From Luteitalea sp. (GTDB lineage Bacteria; Acidobacteriota; Vicinamibacteria; Vicinamibacterales; Vicinamibacteraceae): DNA of 64,000 nt. Below the pieces are notes generated by a model. It worked only from the letters and a program-made list of their open reading frames with translations, was not told the DNA's origin and did no database searches. Shown here one piece after another: positions 34,602 through 42,258 of this stretch. Position 1 is the stretch's first letter. Each line of letters opens with the position of its first letter. The stretch covers positions 146,425 through 210,424 of the forward strand of contig WHTZ01000004.1 of assembly GCA_009377495.1 (NCBI GenBank), read 5' to 3'. The position numbers were made by a program, and so were the translations under genes.

Positions 34602-35069
34602 TTGACGCTTGTTGGCTGGTCGGAGGGGTCGCAGGCCCTGCTCGTCGCGGGCGCGGCGCTCGTAGCCACGCTGGTCACCATGGCGATTCGTACGCTCCGC
34701 GTACCGCTCAATGCCCCGGACCGACTGGTGGCGGAGCTGCGTTTGGCACAGGTCGCGTCGCTGGTATTGGCGTTCGTGGCCGCGGTCTGGCTGGGCGTGG
34801 CTGCCGTCCACGAGCACAAGCTGGGCACGACGCTCGACGTGATGATCGCCTTGCTCTTCTTCGCCGTGGCGGCAACCGCGTATCTTCGCGAGCCGCGCGA
34901 AGCTTTGACGCTGCTGTCCATTGCCTTTGCCTCGCACGCCGTGATCGACGTGCTTCATCGTCCTGGCTGGTTACCGCCCGACATCGCGCCGCGTTGGTTC
35001 GTGGTGGGGTGCGCGGTCGTCGACGCAATAGCCGCCGGACTCTGCTATCTGCCCATGGTGCGTCGGTAG
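34602..35069 (+). CDS. Small four-helix membrane protein of unknown function
   Basis: This is a 155-residue protein with about four hydrophobic segments (around residues 8-25, 45-65, 78-95 and 128-150) and one periplasmic or cytoplasmic loop ending in HRPGWLPPDIAPRWF. I do not recognise a family. The start is TTG 34602, supported by a perfectly placed AGGAGG. The preceding hairpin may expose or hide that site. It converges on the transporter gene, with 52 bp between stops. Confidence 0.7.
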   Translation: MTLVGWSEGSQALLVAGAALVATLVTMAIRTLRVPLNAPDRLVAELRLAQVASLVLAFVAAVWLGVAAVHEHKLGTTLDVMIALLFFAVAATAYLREPREALTLLSIAFASHAVIDVLHRPGWLPPDIAPRWFVVGCAVVDAIAAGLCYLPMVRR

Positions 35070-35121
35070 CTGAGCGCCAGCTGCGGCTCTGGATGATGCG
35101 ATGACACCTTGTCACCTTCCC

Positions 35122-36486
35122 CTACGGGCAGTTGGCACAGAGCAGCCGATAGTGTCGGTACGTTCGCACGGCAACGACCAGCCACGCCAGCACAATCGCT
35201 ACGTTCACCCACGCGAAGCCGGCCACGCTCAGGCTGAGCCACGTCGTGCCCGCAAAGACAATCCCAGCTGAGAAGAGGTCGCCAGTTCGCACGAAGAACG
35301 TGTCCGCTGCCTGTTTGGCCTTGTACTTCTCGTCCCGGTCGGTCGGTAACCAGAAGAGCTGCCGGCCGGTGTTCATCAGGGAATAATCGGTCGCGTTCTC
35401 AGCGGTCTTCACCCAGCGTAGGACGACGAGCCCTGCGCCGAGACCGATCAGACCGTAGGCGCCGAGCGCGATGAGCGGCAGGATCAGCAACACGCCAGCC
35501 ATGCCAAGGCGCTTGACGATGCGCGAGACCAGGAACGCCTGAATGACGACCGCCAACAGGTTGACCCAGAAGAAGAAGTCGCCATAGAAGCCGCCGATGA
35601 ACGATTCCGCGTTCGCGGCTCGACCTGCGCTGATGGCTTCGGCGGCGGCGTCAACGACCGTCCGTCGGAGCACGTACTCACCGGTCGTGTTCACGATGTT
35701 CAACAGCACGAGCAGCAAGACGACGAGCTTCAGGTAGTGGCTCCGAAAGACGAGGCGGAAGCCACCGGCACCGGTAAGCGGCGACGTGCTCGACTCCACA
35801 CCGCTATCCTCGTCTGGCGCGGCTGCGGCCGCCCGCTCGTCACGTCGATGGATCAACCAGTAGAGCACCAGGTGAATCACGAGGAGCCCTGCGGCGATCT
35901 GAAGCATGACCGGAATCGAGATGCCCGCCTCGAACAGCATGCCGGCCGCCTTTGCGCCGACTGGACTGCCCGCCGTGGCGCCTATCCCAATGAGCGGAAA
36001 CAGTCGCTCACCGACGCCGAGCCGATAAATGTCGTTTGCAAACGACCAGAACTGTGCAACGGTCGCCAGACTAAAGATGCCGACCCAGATGAAGAAGATG
36101 AAGCCGATGAACGGAACAGACGCCGAGATCCCTACATAGAACAGCTCGAGCGTAATGAGAAAGAACCCGACGAAGCCGACAATGAGCGAAAGGCGGGCGA
36201 CGCGCGACGAGAACCACCCGTAGAGCGGTACAAAGAGCGTCAACGCAAGCGCCTGGCCCGCTGACGCATACGACGCCAGCTCCGCGCCGCCGGTGGAGCC
36301 GATGAGGGCCTCGCGCACGACCTTGAGAATGTAATACCCGGTCATCAACAGAAAGAGATTCGCGAGCATGAGCAACGCCGTCAGCCCCTCACCCTCACGC
36401 ACATCGGCGAACGGGCGCAGCACGCGCTCGAACGGACCGGCTGTCTGCGGCTGTGGCGACGCAATCGCCGTCGATGCCGTCGTCAT
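35122..36486 (-). CDS. Multi-helix transporter (ATP/ADP-carrier-like or MFS-like)
   Basis: This is a 454-residue protein with about twelve membrane segments. It opens with FADVREGEGLTALLMLANLF and GYYILKVVREALI, the beginning of the Npt1/Npt2 nucleotide-exchange-carrier family. Many free-living bacteria also have such proteins with unknown substrates. ATG 36486 follows GGAGGTGA, while the earlier start (36531) does not. It is divergent from the rhodanese gene. Nucleotide exchange in this organism is not implied; substrate assignment would need experiment. Confidence 0.7.
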   Translation of the reverse strand: MTTASTAIASPQPQTAGPFERVLRPFADVREGEGLTALLMLANLFLLMTGYYILKVVREALIGSTGGAELASYASAGQALALTLFVPLYGWFSSRVARLSLIVGFVGFFLITLELFYVGISASVPFIGFIFFIWVGIFSLATVAQFWSFANDIYRLGVGERLFPLIGIGATAGSPVGAKAAGMLFEAGISIPVMLQIAAGLLVIHLVLYWLIHRRDERAAAAAPDEDSGVESSTSPLTGAGGFRLVFRSHYLKLVVLLLVLLNIVNTTGEYVLRRTVVDAAAEAISAGRAANAESFIGGFYGDFFFWVNLLAVVIQAFLVSRIVKRLGMAGVLLILPLIALGAYGLIGLGAGLVVLRWVKTAENATDYSLMNTGRQLFWLPTDRDEKYKAKQAADTFFVRTGDLFSAGIVFAGTTWLSLSVAGFAWVNVAIVLAWLVVAVRTYRHYRLLCANCP

Positions 36487-36650
36487 TGAGTCACCTCCCC
36501 TGTAACGCTTGCGGGGCGCTTGCGTTGTCACCTGACACTCGATGCGCGATACTTGACTTCCTCGGCCCCTTCTTCCCTCATAATAGCGGCTGGGTCGTTT
36601 CGCACAACCGCCCGACGGACCAGCGGCGTGCGATGTCCGACACGTCTTGT

Positions 36651-36703
36651 GCGCCCCGAAACCTGACGCAGTCGGTTACGTTTTCGGGGGCTCGAGGGTT
36701 CCC
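36651..36703 (+). repeat. Dispersed palindromic element, copy B
   Basis: The outer arms CCCCGAAA/TTTTCGGGG are followed by CTCGAGGGTTC. The element matches copy A (701-753, reverse orientation) in the outer arms and flank, but its inner arms have diverged. It sits immediately before the ribosome-binding site of the rhodanese gene. Confidence 0.6.
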
Positions 36704-36712
36704 GGAGGGCTC

Positions 36713-37117
36713 GTGGAGCGTCTCAAGGCCAACTTTGCAGTGTGGATGGCGCACGCACGCCGTCAACTGGACCTGCTGCTGGGACCGACGGTCGCATCAA
36801 TCGCGCCCCCTGAAGCCAAGGCACTGCTGGACGCGGGACAGCGCATCACATTTGTTGATGTGAGAAACCCGAGCGCGTGGAGCCGAGGAGAGACGAAGCT
36901 CCCGGGCGCGATCCGGATTGAATTGCACCGCATCGAGGCGCCCTTGCAGGATCTGCCGCGGGATGTGCTCATCGTGACGTACTGCACGTGACTACGTGAG
37001 GGATCGAGCGCCCGTGCGGCGTACCTGCTCCTCGACCGTGGCTTTCCCGACGTTCGCTATCTGCGTGGCGGGTTCGGTGCGTGGGAGCGGAAGGGATATC
37101 CGCTGGATCCGAAGTGA
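36713..37117 (+). CDS. Rhodanese-like sulfurtransferase with in-frame UGA at the catalytic position (candidate selenoprotein)
   Basis: A 134-codon rhodanese domain contains ISLAND-type phrases APPEAKALLDAGQRITFVDV and RNPSAWSRGETKLPGAIRI, then YCT followed by TGA (36989-36991, codon 93), then LREGSSARAAYLLLDRGF and YLRGGFGAWERKGYP to a normal stop. Aligned to the C-x5-S active loop of rhodaneses, the TGA stands at the nucleophile cysteine, with Ser six residues later. Frame and family sequence continue intact beyond it. If read as selenocysteine, the protein would be a highly reactive sulfurtransferase or persulfide/selenium carrier. The alternative is a nonsense mutation from TGC/TGT. GGAGG precedes GTG 36713 closely; ATG 36746 is another possible start. 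It lies 8 bp before the phosphatase gene. Confidence 0.72.
37008..37022 (+). promoter_or_regulatory. Candidate bacterial SECIS hairpin
   Basis: A 5-bp stem GCGCC/GGCGU (one G-U pair) closes the loop CGUGC. The GU dinucleotide in the loop is 22 nt after the UGA. Bacterial SECIS elements have a small stem-loop shortly after UGA with G, usually GU, at the first loop positions. The stem is short and no covariation can be tested here. Confidence 0.4.
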
Positions 37118-37125
37118 CCCTTCTC

Positions 37126-38979
37126 ATGATGTCAGGCAGGCGACGCGCTTCTTTGACACTGCTCCTGGCCCTGTGCCTTCCGCTGACGGCGTTGACCGCG
37201 CAGGCCGAGCCCCCGCAGGGGCTCGAGCGCCCACGCCTCGTCGTGCTCGTAGGCGTTGATCAATTCCGCACGGACTACATCGACAAGTTCGAGTTCCAAT
37301 GGACCAAAGGGCTTCGTCGACTCCTCGACGAGGGCGCATGGTTCTCGGAAGCCGCATATCCGTACGCCCGGACGGTGACGTGCGCCGGTCACGCGACCAT
37401 CGCGACCGGCGCATTCCCGTGGAAGCACGGGATCATCAACAACGCCTGGTGGGACCGCGACGTCGGTAAGGAGATGTCGTGTACTGCGGACCCCGAGACA
37501 CCCAGCGTGGCCTACGGTGCGCGCACCGCGACCTCAGCCGAGAGTGCGCGGCGTCTGCTCGTGCCGACCTTCTCGGATGAGCTGCGCGCGCAGAGCGGCC
37601 GGCCCGTGAAAGTCGTCTCGCTGTCGATGAAGGCGCGCTCGGCGATTATGTTCGCGGGGCATCGAGCTGATTTGGTGGCCTGGCATGAGGGCGCGGACGG
37701 TTGGATGAGCTCTTCTGCGCATGGCCCGCGCGACCGTGTTCCGTTTCTCGAGCGTTACGTGACGGCGCATCCGGTCGATCGTGAGCTCAGCCAGACGTGG
37801 GATCGCGCGCTGCCCGCGTCATCGTACCTGTACCAAGACGACGGCGTCGGCGAAGCGCCGCCACGCGGCGGGTCGCGCACGTTCCCGCATGCGCTCGAGG
37901 GTGACACGCCGGAAGCCTCTTACAACCGCTGGGAGGTCAGCCCCTTCGCCGACGCGTATCTCGGACGCATGGCGGCTGCGGCCGTCGAGTCTTTCGACCT
38001 CGGCAAGGGCGCCGGAACCGACGTCCTCGGCGTCGGTTTCTCGGGGCTCGATCGTGTGGGACACGCGTTCGGTCCGCGCAGCCACGAAGTGCAGGACCTC
38101 CTGGCGCGTCTGGACGAAACCCTCGGGGAGCTGTTTGAGACGCTCGACCGCCAGGTCGGCCGCGACCACTACGTCGTCGCCCTCTCAGCCGATCACGGCG
38201 TGTCACCCATCCCGGAACAGATGGCAGCCCTCGGCCTCGACGCGGGACGCTTGCAGATGAAGGAGGTCGCGCAACGTGCCGAGGCAGCGCTCACCGAGGC
38301 CCTGGGACCAGCACTGGGACCGGGGACGTGGATTGAGCACTTCGTGTCAGGTGAGCTCTATCTCACGCCGGATGCGCGCAAGCGGCTCGACCAAACGCCG
38401 CGTGCGTGGGACGCCGTCACGCGGGCGATCGAAGACGTCCCTGGTGTCGGGCGGGTCTTTCGCACCGATGCGGTGTTGCGCGGGGAGTACGGGGACGATC
38501 CGGTCGCGCGGCTCGTGCGACGGAGCCTGCATCCCGATCGCAACGGCGAGATCAATCTCGTCCCCAAACCTTACTGGATTATCGGCGCCACCGGCGCCAC
38601 GCACGGCAGCGCGCACGCCTACGACCGGCGTGTCCCCGTGATGCTGATGGGGCATGGCATCAAAGCAGGCCGCCAGCTCTCGCCTGCCTCGCCCGCGGAC
38701 CTCGCGCCAACACTCGCGATGCTCACAGGTATCACCCTTGCCGATCCCGACGGCCGCGTGCTCACGGAAGTGCTCCAGCAGTCGGCGTGGGACCGGGGCA
38801 CGCGCGATCACGTCACGTCGAGCGGCGGAGGTCACCATGCATCATCGTCCGAACGCCTTGATCTGGATCGGGTCATCAGTGCTGGTGGCGTCGGTCCTCG
38901 TGCTGGTTCCCCAGGCACAGGAAGACCGCCAGCCCACGAGCCGCCGGCTGCTGCAGTCGGTCGCGCCGCCCGCGATTGA
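37126..38979 (+). CDS. Secreted alkaline phosphatase family protein (PafA/nucleotide pyrophosphatase-like)
   Basis: This is a 617-residue protein with a signal peptide (SLTLLLALCLPLTALTAQA) and the alkaline phosphatase superfamily core: metal-binding VLVGVDQFRTDYID, nucleophile-threonine region ARTVTCAGHATIATGAFP, then SGLDRVGHAFGP, ALSADHGVSPIP and ATHGSAHAYDRRVPV with the later metal ligands. It would hydrolyse phosphate mono- or diesters in the periplasm. ATG 37126 is chosen; the frame opens earlier inside the rhodanese gene. Oddly, the frame runs 143 bp into the next gene. The last about 60 residues (from RGTRDHVTSSGG) are low-complexity and not family-like, so the original stop codon has probably been lost. 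Confidence 0.87.
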   Translation: MMSGRRRASLTLLLALCLPLTALTAQAEPPQGLERPRLVVLVGVDQFRTDYIDKFEFQWTKGLRRLLDEGAWFSEAAYPYARTVTCAGHATIATGAFPWKHGIINNAWWDRDVGKEMSCTADPETPSVAYGARTATSAESARRLLVPTFSDELRAQSGRPVKVVSLSMKARSAIMFAGHRADLVAWHEGADGWMSSSAHGPRDRVPFLERYVTAHPVDRELSQTWDRALPASSYLYQDDGVGEAPPRGGSRTFPHALEGDTPEASYNRWEVSPFADAYLGRMAAAAVESFDLGKGAGTDVLGVGFSGLDRVGHAFGPRSHEVQDLLARLDETLGELFETLDRQVGRDHYVVALSADHGVSPIPEQMAALGLDAGRLQMKEVAQRAEAALTEALGPALGPGTWIEHFVSGELYLTPDARKRLDQTPRAWDAVTRAIEDVPGVGRVFRTDAVLRGEYGDDPVARLVRRSLHPDRNGEINLVPKPYWIIGATGATHGSAHAYDRRVPVMLMGHGIKAGRQLSPASPADLAPTLAMLTGITLADPDGRVLTEVLQQSAWDRGTRDHVTSSGGGHHASSSERLDLDRVISAGGVGPRAGSPGTGRPPAHEPPAAAVGRAARD

Positions 38980-40390
38980 TCGCGGCCTCGACGAGACGCG
39001 GATCAGACGCTCGCGTGACAGGCGAAGCCGCGTGCGTTTGCTGACGGCGAACGACCCGGCCTACGAGCCCGGTCGCGTCATCGTGAAGTTCAAGCGTGGC
39101 GTGGGTACCGCGGCACGGACACAGGCGATGCGGGCCGCCGATGCCTCGAACGCTTCACAGCCGCCATACGCGAACTTCCAAGTGCTGAGCATGGCCGCGA
39201 ACGCCGACCCGGAGGCCGTCGCTGCCGAGCTGCAGCGCGACGAGAACGTCGAGTACGCGCAGGCGGCGTACAAGGTCGAGCCGTACTTCACGCCGAACGA
39301 CCCCTTGTACGACCGCCAGTGGAACCTCTCAGCCGCGCTCGGCATGGAGAGGGCGTGGGACATCAACCAAGGATCCGACGCCGAGATCATCGTCGCCGTG
39401 CTCGACACGGGTGTGGCGTACAAGGACGCGATGTTCGAGCTCGTCGGCCGACCGTTCATCGACGAGAACGGTGTCTCCTTTCCGGCGCTGGGCCCCGTCG
39501 TGGTGCCCTTTGCTGCAGCGCCCGACCTCGACGGCTCCGATCGCTTCGTCGCGCCGCGTGACTTCATCTGGGATGACGAGGAACCGGTCGACCTGGATGG
39601 ACACGGGACGCATGTGGCCGGCACGATTGGACAGCTCACCAACAACGACGTCGGCGTTGCTGGCATTGCGTTCAACGTGCGCATCATGCCCGTCAAGGTC
39701 ATCTCGGGTGATTGGGACACCATCTTCGATGCACCGAGCACGGGAACTGACGAACAGGTGGCGGCAGGCATCCGATACGCGGTCGACAACGGCGCGCGCG
39801 TCCTGAACATGAGCATCGGACGTGATGGTCCGCCGGCGCCGGTCGTCGAGGATGCCCTGCGCGACGCGGTGTCTCGGGGTGCCTTCGTGGCCGTGAGCGG
39901 CGGCAACGATTTCGAAAACGGCAATCCGGACGAGCGCTTCGCGGAAATCGCGGGACGCATTGAAGGCGTAATGGCGGTGGGAGCGGTGAACCGCAGCCTG
40001 GATCGTGCCCCTTACTCCGCCGTCAAGCCGTACATTGAGATTGCCGCTCCCGGCGGTGACTTCGAAGAGGGCGGCGTGCGGGGCATGATCCTGCAGCAAA
40101 CCTACGACCCCGTGCGTGCGCTGTTCTTCCCGTTTCCACCCTCGGAATACGGGGCGCCGCGGTTCGACATGTTCGTCTATTTGTACTCCGAGGGCACATC
40201 GATGGCGACGGCGCACGTGTCGGGACTCGCAGCCATGCTGATGCAACAGGGCGTCACCAGTCCTGCCGCCATCGAGTCAGCCATCGCGACGTTTGCAACC
40301 GACCAAGGACCGGCGGGTCGTGACGACGAGTACGGCCATGGGCTGATAGACCCCAGGGCAACGCTTCGCGGCCTCGGGATCCTGCGATAG
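38837..40390 (+). CDS. Secreted subtilisin-like serine protease (S8 family)
   Basis: This is a 517-residue preproprotease with a signal peptide (ALIWIGSSVLVASVLVLVPQ), a pro-region that includes an inhibitor-like segment PGRVIVKFKRGVG (about 78-150), then the catalytic domain. The triad is Asp190 (AVLDTGVA), His256 (DLDGHGTHVAGT) and Ser455 (EGTSMATAHVSG), with the oxyanion Asn357 (SGGNDFE). It is secreted to the periplasm or medium and self-activated. GGAGG precedes ATG 38837. The beginning is overlapped by the tail of the phosphatase frame. Confidence 0.94.
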   Translation: MHHRPNALIWIGSSVLVASVLVLVPQAQEDRQPTSRRLLQSVAPPAIDRGLDETRIRRSRDRRSRVRLLTANDPAYEPGRVIVKFKRGVGTAARTQAMRAADASNASQPPYANFQVLSMAANADPEAVAAELQRDENVEYAQAAYKVEPYFTPNDPLYDRQWNLSAALGMERAWDINQGSDAEIIVAVLDTGVAYKDAMFELVGRPFIDENGVSFPALGPVVVPFAAAPDLDGSDRFVAPRDFIWDDEEPVDLDGHGTHVAGTIGQLTNNDVGVAGIAFNVRIMPVKVISGDWDTIFDAPSTGTDEQVAAGIRYAVDNGARVLNMSIGRDGPPAPVVEDALRDAVSRGAFVAVSGGNDFENGNPDERFAEIAGRIEGVMAVGAVNRSLDRAPYSAVKPYIEIAAPGGDFEEGGVRGMILQQTYDPVRALFFPFPPSEYGAPRFDMFVYLYSEGTSMATAHVSGLAAMLMQQGVTSPAAIESAIATFATDQGPAGRDDEYGHGLIDPRATLRGLGILR

Positions 40391-40400
40391 GAGCACTCAA

Positions 40401-41246
40401 ATGAAGGGGTCAGGAGGGATCAGGGATCAGGGGCCAGGAGGGATCAGGGGCCAAAGGGTCGAGGGCATAACCCTCCTGACGTGGGTGATCACGTGCGGGT
40501 TGCTGACCGCGGGTATCGCTGTCGCAAGCCCAAACGAAGGGGCGAGGGGCGAGGGGCGAGGGGCCAGTAGGGATCAGGGATCAGGGGTTAGGGAGGCGGC
40601 AGAGCGGCAGGGCGAACAAACAGCGGGGCGCGCGGAACCGGCGCGACCGAGACCCGTGCGCGTGCGCGCTTCGGGCCATGCGAGCTTTCTGGCGCTCGCA
40701 GCCGCGGACACGTTCGACCGAACGCTGGGAAGCTCGAATGTTGTCGAGTACGGCGCGAGCGGTGGGGTGCTGCTGCCACGCGGCTTCTTCGTAGAGGTGG
40801 ATTTCTCTCACGTTGAAAGAGACGGCGAGCGGGTGTTCGTGGACGACGGCGTGGTGTTCGGGCTCGGGGTCCCGTTGACCGTGTCAATGACACCGATTGA
40901 CCTGACGGCCGGGTACCGCATTGTTCTCGACTCGTCACGTCGATCCGTTGCTCGTCGCCGCCTGCCGTTCGTGCCATACGTGGGCGGCGGCGTCGGGTGG
41001 CTGGCCTACAAGGAGACCTCGCAGTTTGCCGATTCCGACGAGAACGTTGACGAGCGGTTCACGAGTTACCATCTACTCGGTGGCGTCGAGGTACCGATCT
41101 GGCGCATGCTTGGCGCCGCGGCGGAGGCGCGGTATCGGTGGATCCCGGACGCGCTTGGAGAGTCGGAGAATTCGGTATCGAGTGCGTTCGACGAGACGAA
41201 TCTCGGTGGATTCCTCTTTCGCGTGAAACTGAGCGCGACCTTTTAG
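40401..41246 (+). CDS. Outer-membrane beta-barrel protein with repeat-derived N-terminal segments
   Basis: This is a 281-residue protein. From about residue 95 it has alternating strands, including GGVLLPRGFFVEVDFSHVER, TAGYRIVL, FVPYVGGGVGWLAYKE and a terminal GGFLFRVKLSATF, the pattern of small eight-stranded barrels. A hydrophobic segment at about 26-43 is the probable signal peptide. The first about 22 codons and a stretch after the signal peptide are encoded by GGATCAGGGG/GGCGAGGGG word repeats, so the reading frame has absorbed intergenic-type repeats. TAGGAGC precedes ATG 40401. A GTG or TTG start nearer the signal peptide is possible. Confidence 0.75.
   Translation: MKGSGGIRDQGPGGIRGQRVEGITLLTWVITCGLLTAGIAVASPNEGARGEGRGASRDQGSGVREAAERQGEQTAGRAEPARPRPVRVRASGHASFLALAAADTFDRTLGSSNVVEYGASGGVLLPRGFFVEVDFSHVERDGERVFVDDGVVFGLGVPLTVSMTPIDLTAGYRIVLDSSRRSVARRRLPFVPYVGGGVGWLAYKETSQFADSDENVDERFTSYHLLGGVEVPIWRMLGAAAEARYRWIPDALGESENSVSSAFDETNLGGFLFRVKLSATF
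40405..40595. repeat. Word repeats inside a coding region
   Basis: Two arrays (40405-40460 and 40538-40595) consist of GGGATCAGG, GGGGCCAGG and GGGGCGAGG words. They flank the signal-peptide codons of the barrel gene. Confidence 0.7.
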
Positions 41247-41269
41247 CGGGAAACGGAGTTTCCTCGACC

Positions 41270-41602
41270 GTGACAGGGACGACGTTCCGTGCGCGCGTGT
41301 TGCGCGTGGTTGCGGGCATCCCACCAGGCCGCGTGGTCACGTACGGTGACGTGGCGACTGCGGCCGGTCGACCCCGTGCCGCGCGGGCGGTTGGCAATAT
41401 CATGGGAAGCTGCTCGGATTCGCGCATCCCTTGCCACCGCGTGGTCGCCAGCGGTGGCCAGCTCGGCGGGTACGGCGGCAACGTGTCGCTCAAGCGGGCC
41501 TTGCTGCGGGCCGAAGGTGTGCTGGTGGTCGGCACCCGCATTCGCCAGTTTGCAGATGTGCGCTGGACCGCTCGGCTCGCACGACGTCAGCGCACGAGGT
41601 GA
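41270..41602 (+). CDS. Methylated-DNA cysteine methyltransferase domain protein (Ogt/ATL-like)
   Basis: This is a 110-residue protein that is essentially the C-terminal DNA-binding/active-site domain of O6-alkylguanine-DNA alkyltransferase. The helix-turn-helix phrase GRVVTYGDVATAAGRPRAAR, the Asn hinge NIMGSC and the active PCHRV with its acceptor cysteine are all present, as is GYGGNVSLKRALL. True ATL proteins have Trp instead of Cys in PxHR, so this one could accept alkyl groups. GTG 41270 is the only reasonable start; the frame upstream reads into the barrel gene. It may be a stand-alone repair protein or may act with base-flipping only. Confidence 0.88.
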   Translation: MTGTTFRARVLRVVAGIPPGRVVTYGDVATAAGRPRAARAVGNIMGSCSDSRIPCHRVVASGGQLGGYGGNVSLKRALLRAEGVLVVGTRIRQFADVRWTARLARRQRTR

Positions 41603-41676
41603 ACCCCCGGGGCCGCGGACTCGTATCCAGCCAGGAGAACGGTCGGCAACCCCTCAGGCAGACCCCCTCGTCTAAG

Positions 41677-42258
41677 ATGTCGGACCCAGATCGCCGAGAT
41701 GACGCCAGCCTCGTGGCACGCTGCCTGGCGGGTGACGTTTCGGCGTTCGAGGAGCTGTATCGCCAACATGCTGGGCGGCTTTACTCGCTGGCACTGCGCA
41801 TGCTCGGCAACGCGGCGGATGCGGAAGATTTGCTCCAGGAAGTGTTCCTCACCGCATACCGCAAGCTCGCCGGCTTCAAGGGCGCCTCGACGCTCGGCAC
41901 CTGGTTGTATCGGCTCACCGTCAACGCGTGCCTCGATCACCTGCGGAGTCGGAGCGCGCGCAACGACCTGCGAACGGACTCGCTCGATCGTGCCGACCGA
42001 CCACCGGTCGCCATCGTGCATCCGGCGGCCGGATCGGGCAGGCCCGAGAGCCTAGACTACAGCCGGTTCGATCTGGAGCGAGCGATTCGCCAGGTGCCGC
42101 AGGCCGCGCGGACGTGCTTCGTGCTGCATGACATCGAGGGGTTCGAGCACCATGAGATCGCGACCATGCTCGGCATTGCGGTCGGCACGTCGAAATCGCA
42201 GGTCCACAAGGCGCGAATGAAGATCCGCGAGCATTTGCGGTCGGGTGAGACGTCATGA
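41677..42258 (+). CDS. ECF-type RNA polymerase sigma factor
   Basis: This is a 193-residue sigma-70 family factor with region 2 (FEELYRQHAGRLYSLALRML then DAEDLLQEVFLTAYRKL) and region 4 (PQAARTCFVLHDIEGFEHHE then MLGIAVGTSKSQVHKARMKI). It directs RNA polymerase to a specific promoter class. ATG 41677 begins the domain; the open frame upstream lies over the alkyltransferase gene. Its stop overlaps the start of the anti-sigma gene (ATGA), so the pair is translated together. Other genes of the operon (DUF4097, Pro-Glu protein) are likely envelope-stress targets or sensors. Confidence 0.94.
   Translation: MSDPDRRDDASLVARCLAGDVSAFEELYRQHAGRLYSLALRMLGNAADAEDLLQEVFLTAYRKLAGFKGASTLGTWLYRLTVNACLDHLRSRSARNDLRTDSLDRADRPPVAIVHPAAGSGRPESLDYSRFDLERAIRQVPQAARTCFVLHDIEGFEHHEIATMLGIAVGTSKSQVHKARMKIREHLRSGETS

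Noticed and set aside
38980..40300. Long minus-strand frames over the protease gene
   Set aside because: High-GC shadow frames; the catalytic triad is on the plus strand.
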